The notes: a model not told the origin generated them from the letters alone. A DNA stretch of 10,894 bases from Robiginitomaculum sp. (GCA_021647805.1 JAKITZ010000066.1:1-10894); one strand, 5' to 3'; positions 1-7,310 are shown, counted from the stretch's first letter. Made by a program: numbers and translations.

Positions 1-386
1 TCAGCATCTAGCGCGTTAAAAATCTCGTCAGTTAATCGCCCCGGCTTGAACGGCAGATCAACAAATTTCAATCCCAATCGTTTTGCTTCTGCCTGTAGAT
101 CAGCAGTGGCCGGTTGATAAGTACCCTCGCCATCTGGGCGGTGGTTGATAACACGGGTGAACCCAGCTGCGGCAATTTTCGATAAATAGGCAATACTAAT
201 TTGCGGTGAAACTACGTAATTATCAGTTACTGGCCTAAAATTGGCAGCAATGGCTGCTTGTTGGTCATAAGTATTGGTTGGGATAGTTGTTTGGCTTTCT
301 TCGGCGGCGCTGCAATTCGCCAAGAAAGCCAGTAAAAGCACCAAAGTAATAATTTTTGTACCGAAGAAAACGCGCATATAGGTCAT
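1..386 (-). CDS. Exported TIGR01244/DUF442-family phosphatase-like protein, N-terminal part (3' end outside window)
   Basis: The minus-strand frame is open from an ATG at 386 to the window edge and gives 128 residues with no stop. Residues 1-25 are a signal sequence: Lys11, a hydrophobic run, then LANC ending at Cys25. That could be a lipobox, but Asn just before the Cys is atypical, so plain secretion is also possible. Residues 50-118 match the start of the TIGR01244/DUF442 domain: FRPVTDNYVVSPQIS, AAAGFTRVINHRPDGEG and a later GLKFVDLPF. This family has a dual-specificity-phosphatase-like fold and occurs alone or fused to beta-lactamase-like hydrolases. The catalytic Cys loop would lie beyond the window edge, so activity cannot be judged. 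ATG 386 is chosen because AAGGA sits 8 bases upstream; an in-frame ATG at 377 is the alternative. The gene is divergent from oppB. Family call is fairly firm; substrate is unknown. Confidence 0.75.
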   Translation of the reverse strand, partial: MTYMRVFFGTKIITLVLLLAFLANCSAAEESQTTIPTNTYDQQAAIAANFRPVTDNYVVSPQISIAYLSKIAAAGFTRVINHRPDGEGTYQPATADLQAEAKRLGLKFVDLPFKPGRLTDEIFNALDA

Positions 387-597
387 CAGCTAAGTCCTTA
401 AAGAGTTGTCGGTAAGTATTAATTTACTGTTGTTTCAATGTTTCACCATTTACGCAAGTCACATCACCAAAGTGTGTTCAAGTTGGCAAAAATTGTGTTG
501 AATGCCAAAGTCTGTGCATATCTGTGATCATTCGTTGACTTGTGCTTATTGTCATGGAATTGTTCGCTTTTATAAATGCTAATGAGCGTGAATTTGT
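387..597. promoter_or_regulatory. Divergent intergenic region with short direct repeats
   Basis: This 211-base AT-rich gap separates the divergent DUF442-type gene and oppB, so it should carry promoters for both. It holds three pairs of short direct repeats: TGTTTCA at 431 and 439, TGTGTT at 473 and 494 (each followed by GAA or CAA and then a CAAA run), and TCTGTG at 511 and 521. The 10- and 21-base spacings fit one and two DNA turns, as in regulator sites, but the units are short and could be chance. I found no convincing minus-strand promoter. No ORF or RNA gene is apparent. Confidence 0.35.
549..576 (+). promoter_or_regulatory. Candidate sigma70-type promoter for oppBC
   Basis: TTGTCA at 549-554 and TATAAA at 571-576 are separated by 16 bases and sit 22 bases before the oppB start. 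Both hexamers are close to consensus. Transcription would begin near 583, leaving a very short leader with only a weak GAG-type ribosome binding site at about 584-586. An alternative -35, TTGACT at 535-540, has no good -10 at proper spacing. Confidence 0.45.
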
Positions 598-1527
598 ATG
601 TTCGGTTATTTAATTCGGCGCCTTTTTATTGCCATACCAACATTGTTTGTAATTATTACCTTGGCGTTTTTTATGATGCGGGCAGCACCAGGCAGCCCGT
701 TTGATCTTGAACGGCCAATGCCAGCGGCAATTAAAGAGCGCATAGAGGCTAGCTATCACCTCGATAAGCCGATTTACGTGCAGTACGGTTATTACTTAAA
801 AGATCTGGTGCGCGGCGACCTTGGCCCGTCAATGAAATACAAAGACAAAGACGTTGCCGATCTAATTCGTGAAGGTCTTCCAATTAGTGCGACCATTGGT
901 GGCTCGGCCATGTTATTGGCTTTGATTTTGGGCGGATTGTTGGGATCAGTTGCTGCCATTAGGCAGAACTCCGGGGTGGATTATGCTGTTATGGGGTTTT
1001 CGACCACCGGGATAAGTATACCTACATTTGTAACCGGGCCGATATTGGCACTGGTGTTTGGGGTCTATTTACATTGGCTGCCATCTGGCGGTCTTGATCG
1101 TGGGCGAATGACTTTCACGCATTTATTATTGCCGGTATTGACGCTGGCTTTGCCGCAAATTGCCATTATTGCCAGATTGACCAGAGCCAGCATGATCGAG
1201 GTATTGCGCTCCAACTTTATCCGTACCGCTCATGCCAAGGGTTTATCAGAGCATACTGTATTATTCGGTCATGCAATGCGAGCTGCGGTTCTACCATTGG
1301 TAAGTTATGCAGGGCCTGCAACAGCTGCGCTGTTAACTGGAACCTTGGTGGTTGAACAAATATTCGCGCTTCCTGGTATTGGTCGCCAATTTATTATTGG
1401 CGCTTTGCAGCGAGACTATACGGTGGTGATGGGGGTCGTGATTTTGTATGCGGCACTAATTATTTTGTTTAATTTGCTGGCTGATATTTTATACGGCTTG
1501 TTGGATCCAAAAGTGAGATACAAATAA
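598..1527 (+). CDS. oppB: Oligopeptide ABC transporter permease OppB
   Basis: One of two inner-membrane permease subunits of an oligopeptide importer; with OppC it forms the channel driven by OppD/OppF ATPases. The 309 residues match the length of E. coli OppB (306), and similarity runs end to end: the N-terminus RRLFIAIPTLFVIIT, FFMMRAAPGSPF, YHLDKPI, GPSMKYKDKDV and HWLPSGG all have direct counterparts there. About six membrane segments are visible, the first at residues 9-29. The EAA loop that contacts the ATPase is at 210-233 (TAHAKGLSEHTVLFGHAMRAAVLP without a break), followed by the family signature EQIFALPGIG at 253-262 and RDYTVV. ATG 598 is the only sensible start; its ribosome binding site is weak. 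oppC follows with a one-base overlap (TAATG), so the two are surely cotranscribed. Confidence 0.95.
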   Translation: MFGYLIRRLFIAIPTLFVIITLAFFMMRAAPGSPFDLERPMPAAIKERIEASYHLDKPIYVQYGYYLKDLVRGDLGPSMKYKDKDVADLIREGLPISATIGGSAMLLALILGGLLGSVAAIRQNSGVDYAVMGFSTTGISIPTFVTGPILALVFGVYLHWLPSGGLDRGRMTFTHLLLPVLTLALPQIAIIARLTRASMIEVLRSNFIRTAHAKGLSEHTVLFGHAMRAAVLPLVSYAGPATAALLTGTLVVEQIFALPGIGRQFIIGALQRDYTVVMGVVILYAALIILFNLLADILYGLLDPKVRYK

Positions 1528-2462
1528 TGAGCGCAATGACTGGAAATAATGCGCCATTAGAAGCGCAAATGAAAAAGGCATTAGAGGTCGAAGGGCGATC
1601 TTTATGGCAAGATGCCCGTGGTAGATTATTTCGCAACAAAGCAGCCGTAGCTTCGATGATCTTGTTGGGAACAATAGTATTTCTGGCAATCTTTGGACCG
1701 ATGTTTTGGGTACATGACTATGATACCGTCTACAAGGATAGGGTGGCTTTGCCGCCTAGTTTGGAGAATTGGCATTTTTTAGGAACTGATATTCAAGGGC
1801 GTGATCTGTTTGTGCGTTTGTTGATGGGCTTACGGGTATCACTGGCTGTGGGTTTGGTTGCAACCGCTGTGTCATTGGTTATTGGTGTCTTATGGGGCGC
1901 GACCGCTGGTTATATAGGTGGTCGTCTTGATGAAGTGATGATGCGTATTGTTGATGTGCTTTATGCTATGCCGTTTATTTTCTTTGTAATTATTTTGATG
2001 GTTATTTTTCGTGATGCTACTGCTGGTAAGCCAGCTTTGAATATATTGCTGATATTCGTAGCCATTGGCGCGGTGGAATGGCTGACTATGGCGCGGATTG
2101 TTCGCGGCCAGACAATAACCCTAAAGGGGCGCGAATTTATCGAGGCCGCTGAAGCTGCTGGCGTTATGCCGCTTAAAATTGTTGTCCGTCACATTGTTCC
2201 AAATGTATTGGGGCCGGTGGTGGTCTATGTGACCTTGACTATCCCTGCGGTTATCTTGGCCGAAAGCTTCCTTAGCTTTATTGGTCTTGGAGTACAGGAG
2301 CCTTTGACCTCTTTGGGCAAGCTGATCAATGATGGCGCCAAAGATATGGAAACTCTGCCGTGGACATTGTTTGTGCCGGGGATCACCATGATGGTGACGT
2401 TGTTTTGCTTTAACTTTATCGGTGATGGCTTACGCGATGCAATTGATCCAAAAGATCGATAA
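1527..2462 (+). CDS. oppC: Oligopeptide ABC transporter permease OppC
   Basis: Second inner-membrane permease of the oligopeptide importer and partner of OppB. At 311 residues it fits the family (E. coli OppC is 302). A cytoplasmic N-terminal part (about 1-40) with RGRLFRNKAA precedes the first membrane helix (43-60), as in the OppC_N domain. Then come HFLGTDIQGRDLFVRLL at 83-99, a typical OppC signature, the EAA loop around 206-228 (IEAAEAAGVMPLKIVVRHIVPN), and AESFLSFIGLGVQEP at 245-259. Its ATG shares one base with the oppB stop, indicating translational coupling. The usual next genes oppD and oppF are absent: a convergent gene begins 15 bases after the stop. No clear intrinsic terminator is visible between the two. 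Confidence 0.95.
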   Translation: MSAMTGNNAPLEAQMKKALEVEGRSLWQDARGRLFRNKAAVASMILLGTIVFLAIFGPMFWVHDYDTVYKDRVALPPSLENWHFLGTDIQGRDLFVRLLMGLRVSLAVGLVATAVSLVIGVLWGATAGYIGGRLDEVMMRIVDVLYAMPFIFFVIILMVIFRDATAGKPALNILLIFVAIGAVEWLTMARIVRGQTITLKGREFIEAAEAAGVMPLKIVVRHIVPNVLGPVVVYVTLTIPAVILAESFLSFIGLGVQEPLTSLGKLINDGAKDMETLPWTLFVPGITMMVTLFCFNFIGDGLRDAIDPKDR

Positions 2463-2477
2463 CAAACTAAACCAGCT

Positions 2478-3089
2478 TTATTTTACCCGCCGCACCCGAA
2501 TGGCTTTACCTTTGCCATTTATTTGCATTAAATAGCTTCCCATGGCCGCGCGTCTAATTTCTGCTGTTAATTGTGGTGAAGACTTCGAGATGAAAACTTT
2601 GCCACTATTGCTTTGCTCCCACACTTGGCCGTTATCGAGGTAAAACCTATATTTCCCATTGTTTCGCAATTTATAGCGATCAATAACAAGTCTGACCTTG
2701 GTGATAGCACCCTCTTTGTTTTTAGCTACAACTTCAGCGCCATCTTGCTCGTTGGAAACCAGCGCTAAGTCATTTGACCCAGAGTTAAGTTTTGGAAAGG
2801 ATGGAAGGCGAAAAATAGATAAGCTTGGTAGATCAAAACCAAAAGCTTCGCGTTTTAATTTTCGAACTGAACCGCTGTTCATGGTTAGGATCTCGCCTGA
2901 TGCTTCGGCGCTTTTTACTTGCTGTACTGCGGCATCAAAACAGCTCAATCGTTCACTGTCGACGGTAATTCCCATACATGCATAAATGTCTTTTAACGAA
3001 GATGCTTCTTGTTTATCTTCTGCGGCAAATGCAGCTCCACTTGCGGCAAAAAGCAAAAGTCCAGTGATTAGGATTAAGTTAAAGCGCAT
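2478..3089 (-). CDS. Small exported protein of unknown function, alphaproteobacterial type
   Basis: A 203-residue protein with a clear Sec signal peptide (hydrophobic residues 4-22, likely cleavage after AFA at about 23). The mature part starts with a two-cysteine motif, YACMGITVDSERLSCFDAA (Cys38 and Cys50), resembling the C-x(n)-RLxCYDA motif of many small proteobacterial periplasmic proteins, then REAFGFDLPSL at 80-90. The C-terminal half has YRFYLDNGQVWEQ at 147-159, then AAMGSYLMQING and a basic RVRRVK end. I recognise this layout from uncharacterised exported proteins of Alphaproteobacteria, but know no function. The two Cys may pair in the periplasm. GGAGA five bases before ATG 3089 supports the start. 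The gene is convergent with oppC and divergent from oppA, so it splits the opp locus without being in its operon. Confidence 0.8.
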   Translation of the reverse strand: MRFNLILITGLLLFAASGAAFAAEDKQEASSLKDIYACMGITVDSERLSCFDAAVQQVKSAEASGEILTMNSGSVRKLKREAFGFDLPSLSIFRLPSFPKLNSGSNDLALVSNEQDGAEVVAKNKEGAITKVRLVIDRYKLRNNGKYRFYLDNGQVWEQSNSGKVFISKSSPQLTAEIRRAAMGSYLMQINGKGKAIRVRRVK

Positions 3090-3229
3090 AATCTCTCCGT
3101 TTAATAATTGTGTTAAAGAAGCCGAGGTTTAATCATTCTTTGTCTTATTGTATAGCAATAACTACTGTATAGGCTACCCTATAGAGAGATTCGGCTAATT
3201 CCCGCATGTAGGGGTAATGGAGAATAATT
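3090..3229. promoter_or_regulatory. Divergent promoter region upstream of oppA with GTATAG repeats
   Basis: This 140-base gap lies between the exported hypothetical gene (minus) and oppA (plus). It contains GTATAG at 3150 and 3167, 17 bases apart, and an inverted pair TATAGG/CCTATA at 3168-3173 and 3178-3183 around CTAC, which could be a small operator. A weak plus-strand promoter is TTGTCT at 3140-3145 with TACTGT at 3163-3168, a 17-base spacer. The oppA ribosome binding site GGAG at 3219-3222 is seven bases from its ATG. Promoter and operator calls are tentative. Confidence 0.35.
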
Positions 3230-4837
3230 ATGAGTTTTGGTAAAAATATCTGGATGGCGTTGGGTTTAACTGCAGCCTTGGCAATAAGCGCATGTTCGCC
3301 TTCTACACCTGATGACCCGGACGTAAAAGTCTTGCATCGGGGTAATTCGGCTGAACCATTATCTCTTGATCCACATTTGGCGAGCGGCACTTGGGAAAAT
3401 AATATCATCGGCGATATGTTCATTGGTTTGTTCACTGAAAACGCCGCTGGACAACCAATACCAGGAATGGCCAAAACATGGACAACTTCTGAAGATGGTC
3501 TTACTTGGGAGTTTGAACTTATAGATGCAACTTGGTCGGACGGTGTTCCGGTAAAAGCTAGTGACTTTGTCTTTGGCCTACGGCGTATTTTAAATCCGGA
3601 AACTCAGGCGCAATACGCATCATTAGTTTATCCAATTAAAAATGCCCTTGCAGTTAATTCCGGAGAAATGCCCGGCTCTGAGTTGGGTGTGACCGCTTTG
3701 GGTGAGAAGAAGTTGCGGATTGAATTGGAATATCCTGCTCCTTATCTTACTGGATTGCTTACCCATTACACCACTTATGCGGTTCCAGAGCATGTAGTAA
3801 AGGAATTTGGTAATAAGTGGATTCAACCAGAAAACATTCAAGTCAATGGTCCGTATAAACTGGATGTTTGGCGTACTAATGATTTTGTTCGCGTGGTAAG
3901 AAACCCTTTGTTTTATGATAATGAAAATGTCTGTCTCGACGAAATTTATTTCTATGCTATTACCGACAACAACACTGCGGAGCGTCAGGTCAGAGAAGGT
4001 CGTTTGGATGCAAACAATGATTTTCCTGGGCGCAAAATGGATTTCTTGAACAAGGAATTGCCCGGCTATGTACGGGTACACCCTTATCTTGGAACCACTT
4101 ATTTTTCATTCAACACGACCAAACCTCCATTTGATGACAAACGTGTACGGGTCGCTTTATCTATGTCTCTTGATCGTGATCACATCACCAAGAGCGTGAT
4201 TAAGTCCGGCTATATTCCTGCATATTCTTTTGTGCCTCCTGGTATTGGCAATTATCCCCAAGGAGCCATTTCCAATTGGGCAAGTTTGAGTTTTGACGAA
4301 CGTAAAGCTAAGGCAAAAGAGTTATTGATAGAGGCCGGATATGGCCCTGAGAACCCATTGCAATTCGAGTACACTCACCGCTCGACTGGCGATAATCCAG
4401 CCGCTGCGCCAAGTGTGCAAAGTGACTGGAATAGCATTGCTCCTTGGGTCAATGTAACTATTGCCCAAATCGAGACGCAAATTTTATACGCGAATCAGCG
4501 ATCCGGTGATTTTTCGGTTAGCGACGGTGGGTGGATTGCTGATTTTAATGATGCCAGCAATTTCCTTTACCTTATGGAAACTAAGGCTGGAGCGATGAAT
4601 TATTCCAAATACTCCAACCCGGAATATGATGCGCTTATGGAAGCTGCTAATCGTGAAATGGATATGGTCAAACGCGCGGATATGATGATGCGAGCTGAGC
4701 AAATGATGCTTGATGAGGCACCGATTGTTCCGATGTGGTATTTGGTGAACAGAGCCTTGGTCAATCCGAAAGTAACCGGCTGGGTCGATAATATTGTTCA
4801 TCTACATCGTTCTAGATATTTGTGTTTTGCTGAATAA
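3230..4837 (+). CDS. oppA: Oligopeptide-binding protein OppA, predicted lipoprotein
   Basis: Extracytoplasmic receptor of the oligopeptide importer (SBP_bac_5 family): it captures peptides and delivers them to OppBC. The 535 residues align along E. coli OppA: SLDPHL at 45-50, GDMFIGLF, TWEFELIDATWSDGVPVKASDFVFGLRR, NGPYKL, RVHPYLGTTYFSFNTTKPPFDDKRVRVALS, GWIADFNDASNFL, and near the C-terminus APIVPMWYLVNRALV. The N-terminus has Lys5, a hydrophobic core and ISAC, a good lipobox with Cys22 as lipidation site. E. coli OppA is instead soluble in the periplasm, so this one is probably anchored to a membrane. ATG 3230 has GGAG seven bases upstream. The gene is on the same strand as oppBC but separated by an opposing gene, so it must have its own promoter. 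OppA is preferred over DppA or NikA from the regional matches; exact ligand range is unknown. Confidence 0.93.
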   Translation: MSFGKNIWMALGLTAALAISACSPSTPDDPDVKVLHRGNSAEPLSLDPHLASGTWENNIIGDMFIGLFTENAAGQPIPGMAKTWTTSEDGLTWEFELIDATWSDGVPVKASDFVFGLRRILNPETQAQYASLVYPIKNALAVNSGEMPGSELGVTALGEKKLRIELEYPAPYLTGLLTHYTTYAVPEHVVKEFGNKWIQPENIQVNGPYKLDVWRTNDFVRVVRNPLFYDNENVCLDEIYFYAITDNNTAERQVREGRLDANNDFPGRKMDFLNKELPGYVRVHPYLGTTYFSFNTTKPPFDDKRVRVALSMSLDRDHITKSVIKSGYIPAYSFVPPGIGNYPQGAISNWASLSFDERKAKAKELLIEAGYGPENPLQFEYTHRSTGDNPAAAPSVQSDWNSIAPWVNVTIAQIETQILYANQRSGDFSVSDGGWIADFNDASNFLYLMETKAGAMNYSKYSNPEYDALMEAANREMDMVKRADMMMRAEQMMLDEAPIVPMWYLVNRALVNPKVTGWVDNIVHLHRSRYLCFAE

Positions 4838-4857
4838 TTGCGGTAAATACCAATAGC

Positions 4858-4886
4858 TTGTTACGGTTCTGATACTGTTTTACTAT
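4858..4886 (+). promoter_or_regulatory. Candidate promoter for the DUF3667 gene
   Basis: TTGTTA at 4858-4863 and TACTAT at 4881-4886 are separated by 17 bases; each matches consensus at four of six positions. Transcription would start near 4893, inside the left arm of the hairpin at 4884-4912. Transcripts from here would lack most of that arm. This is inference from hexamer matches only. Confidence 0.3.
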
Positions 4887-4912
4887 CCACCCCTGCATTG
4901 CGGGGGTGGATA
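4884..4912 (+). promoter_or_regulatory. Strong hairpin covering the DUF3667 gene start region
   Basis: Arms at 4884-4896 and 4900-4912 pair over 13 base pairs (one G-T) around a three-base loop ATT; the core is CCACCCC against GGGGGTGG. The right arm contains the only ribosome-binding-like stretch (GGGGG, 4902-4906), and the A of the ATG at 4912 is its last paired base. It lies 46 bases after the oppA stop. No T-run follows on either strand, so it is not a canonical intrinsic terminator, though it could stabilise the 3' end of oppA mRNA or hide the next gene's start. Confidence 0.6.
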
Positions 4913-5955
4913 TGACAGATGAAATAAAAGAACCTGCCAACAAAGACCTTGGTACTGAATTTCAATCGCCTACTGCTAGAGACGAATGCTCGTCTTGCCT
5001 AGCCAAGTTACAAGGCCGATATTGCCATGTTTGCGGACAAGTTTCGGACGAATACCACCGACCAATATGGTTTTTGTTTGCAGATATATTTGACGGTTTA
5101 TTTGGCGTTGATGGCCGAATTTGGAAAACAATCCCACCATTGATGTTACGCCCGGGCGAGGTAACTAATGCTTATTTACGTGGCACTCGAGAGCCATATA
5201 TCCAGCCGTTCAAACTGTTTCTATTAGCCTCAATTTTGTTTTTCTTGCTGTTCGCTCTATTCAGCAGCAACACTGAAGATGAGCATAGTATTGTCTATGT
5301 AACTTCTAGCGAAGAGGAAAGGGTGCAAGCTATCTGTCATTTAAGCGACATGCTTGTTCCAGAACGCTTAACCCCAACATGCAAACAAATAATACTCGAC
5401 CATGCTATCAAAAACAGTGATGTTTCTTTGCAAAATATTGCCGCCATAATTCCCGGTAATATTGATATGGCGAACACCGATTTTATACCTAATAACCCGC
5501 CCACATGGCTTAATTTTGCTACACGTACATTTTTAATAACCAAAATAGCTGCAGTGGTTAACGATCCTGCGCCTTCTCAAAAAGCTATGGTGCGTTGGGC
5601 GCCTAGATTGGTTTTTGCCTTGGTTCCTGTGTATGGGCTGTTACTGGCTTTGATGTTTTTTTGGCGTAAAAAATTGTACTTTTATGACCACATGATTGTT
5701 GCTTTGCATTTTCATGCATTCTTGTTTTTTTCTTTGACAGTTTTAATTTTATTTGAGGGCTTAATAAACTCCTTGCTTCCAAGCATTTTATTGATTGGCT
5801 ATAGCAATTATTATCTCGTGCAAATTCACCGCAAAGTTTACCAATGCACTTGGCCAACGGCCATTTTGCGAACCGCAATACTTGATACTGTGTATATGGT
5901 AGTATTAATAATCGGCCTATTTATTTTAATGATATTAGGCGTGTTATTGGCATGA
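4912..5955 (+). CDS. DUF3667 family zinc-ribbon membrane protein
   Basis: A 347-residue membrane protein matching the DUF3667 pattern; function unknown. Residues 26-41 form a zinc ribbon, CSSCLAKLQGRYCHVCGQ, with Cys26, Cys29, Cys38 and Cys41. The hallmark block follows: a DGR motif at 67-69, KTIPPLMLRPGEVTNAYLRGTREPYIQPFKLF at about 72-103, then a membrane helix (103-118). A polar loop of about 110 residues (119-229), probably outside the membrane, precedes three to four further helices (about 232-250, 262-284, 287-302, 322-346). ATG 4912 is preferred, with GGGGG five bases upstream; a GTG at 4906 would add two residues but lacks a ribosome binding site. The gene is convergent with purD, whose stop is only five bases away, and is not part of a recognisable pathway here. 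Confidence 0.85.
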   Translation: MTDEIKEPANKDLGTEFQSPTARDECSSCLAKLQGRYCHVCGQVSDEYHRPIWFLFADIFDGLFGVDGRIWKTIPPLMLRPGEVTNAYLRGTREPYIQPFKLFLLASILFFLLFALFSSNTEDEHSIVYVTSSEEERVQAICHLSDMLVPERLTPTCKQIILDHAIKNSDVSLQNIAAIIPGNIDMANTDFIPNNPPTWLNFATRTFLITKIAAVVNDPAPSQKAMVRWAPRLVFALVPVYGLLLALMFFWRKKLYFYDHMIVALHFHAFLFFSLTVLILFEGLINSLLPSILLIGYSNYYLVQIHRKVYQCTWPTAILRTAILDTVYMVVLIIGLFILMILGVLLA

Positions 5956-5960
5956 ATAAA

Positions 5961-7256
5961 TCATTTGCCTAAAGCTCGCCAACCAATATCTCGGCGATAA
6001 AAACCTTGGCTCCAATTGACCTGTTCTACACCAGCATAGCAATTTGCCACAGCTTGGGACAAGTCTTCACCACTGGCGGCAATATTCAAAACCCGCCCGC
6101 CATTGGCTGATACTTCACCGTTTACGGATATTTTGGTTCCGGCATGAAACACTTTCACTGCCGGTGAGATTGAAGCTTGTTCAATGCCGGTTATTATTGA
6201 CCCCTTTGAAACAGTTCTGGGATAGCCATTGGCTGCCATTACAACACAAGCCGCAGAACGTTGATCCCAAGATAATGGCTCCATTGTCGCCAAGCCTTCT
6301 GTGGCACAAGCCATTAGTGCCGGTATCAAATCACTTTGCAGCCGTAACATTAGAACCTGACATTCCGGATCACCAAACCTGACATTATACTCGATAAGCT
6401 TTGGTTGATTATTGTCTATCATTAGGCCAGCATATAAAACGCCGCTAAATGGTGTGCCTTGCTCAACCATACCAGCCAGAGTTGGTTTTACAATTTGCTG
6501 CATCACTTTGTCGGTCATTTCATCATCAAGTATCGGTGCTGGTGAGTAACAACCCATGCCACCGGTATTGGGGCCAGTATCGCCATCAAAAGCGCGTTTG
6601 TGATCCTGTGCCCCCACCATTGGCACTGCGGTTTTTCCATCACACAATACAAACAAGCTGGCTTCCTCGCCGGTAAGAAACTCTTCTATCACCAGTTTAC
6701 TTGATGCCTCCCCGAACTGCCCGTCCAGCATTTGTTTTGCGCTGGCTTTGGCCTCAATCAGGTCTTCGGTTATCACCACGCCTTTGCCAGCAGCCAAGCC
6801 ATCTGCTTTTAGAACATAAGGTGCGCTCAAGGTTTCAAGGTAGTCATTGGCCTCATTTTCGCTGGATACGGTTTTTGATCTAGCCGCCGGTATATTGTGT
6901 CGTTGGCAAAAGTCTTTGGTAAATGCTTTGGAGGACTCAAGACGGGCAGCGGCGGCGTTGGGACCAAATACATTTATGCCGAGATCATTTAACTTATCTG
7001 CCAAGCCGCCAGCTAGCGCATTTTCTGGGCCGATCACCACCAGATCCGGCTTGCAGGATTTTGCCAGCTCCACCAATGCCTCTACATCATCGGCGGATGT
7101 TTCTGGCTGACGGGATATGGCTAAATTATTGCTGGCTAGTTTTTCCATGGCATCATTTCCCGGAGCCAGGACTAATTCGGCCAATAACGGGCTTTGCGCC
7201 ATTTTCCAAGCCAGTGCATGTTCACGGCCACCGGTGCCAACCAACATTATTTTCAT
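5961..7256 (-). CDS. purD: Phosphoribosylamine-glycine ligase (GAR synthetase) PurD
   Basis: Cytoplasmic enzyme of de novo purine synthesis: joins glycine to 5-phosphoribosylamine using ATP, giving GAR. The 431 residues match E. coli PurD (429). Visible motifs: N-domain MLVGTGGREHALAWK at 4-18, APGN at 31-34, IGPENALAGGLAD at 75-87, ATP-grasp ADGLAAGKGVVI at 151-162, EEFLTGEEASLF at 191-202, the signature QDHKRAFDGDTGPNTGGMG at 217-235, and metal/ATP-site EYNVRFGDPECQ at 289-300. The C-terminal lid domain is complete, ending in GWRALGK. ATG 7256 is chosen over a GTG at 7274 because AAGGTG lies six bases upstream and homologues start at MKxMLVG. It is divergent from xseA across 54 bases and convergent with the DUF3667 gene. 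No missing residues or frameshift seen. Confidence 0.97.
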   Translation of the reverse strand: MKIMLVGTGGREHALAWKMAQSPLLAELVLAPGNDAMEKLASNNLAISRQPETSADDVEALVELAKSCKPDLVVIGPENALAGGLADKLNDLGINVFGPNAAAARLESSKAFTKDFCQRHNIPAARSKTVSSENEANDYLETLSAPYVLKADGLAAGKGVVITEDLIEAKASAKQMLDGQFGEASSKLVIEEFLTGEEASLFVLCDGKTAVPMVGAQDHKRAFDGDTGPNTGGMGCYSPAPILDDEMTDKVMQQIVKPTLAGMVEQGTPFSGVLYAGLMIDNNQPKLIEYNVRFGDPECQVLMLRLQSDLIPALMACATEGLATMEPLSWDQRSAACVVMAANGYPRTVSKGSIITGIEQASISPAVKVFHAGTKISVNGEVSANGGRVLNIAASGEDLSQAVANCYAGVEQVNWSQGFYRRDIGWRALGK

Positions 7257-7310
7257 TAAATTCACCTTGTCCACTTGCCAACTTGATCTGTCATACTAGA
7301 TTCGTTTGCA
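7257..7310. promoter_or_regulatory. Short divergent purD/xseA promoter region
   Basis: Only 54 bases separate the two divergent starts, so the promoters must overlap or extend into the genes. On the plus strand CATACT at 7292-7297 is the best -10 candidate, with TTGTCC at 7267-7272 as a poor -35 at 19 bases. No purine-rich ribosome binding site precedes the xseA ATG, so xseA mRNA may be nearly leaderless. For purD, the binding site AAGGTG is in the leader at about 7263-7268. Confidence 0.3.

Noticed and set aside
3623..4081. 152-residue antisense ORF inside oppA
   Set aside because: No domain or signal; oppA is conserved on the other strand.
4884..4912. Intrinsic terminator of oppA
   Set aside because: The stem is strong, but no T-run follows in either direction; kept as a regulatory hairpin instead.
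7257..7274. Earlier GTG start for purD adding six residues
   Set aside because: The ATG at 7256 has AAGGTG at proper spacing and matches the family N-terminus.
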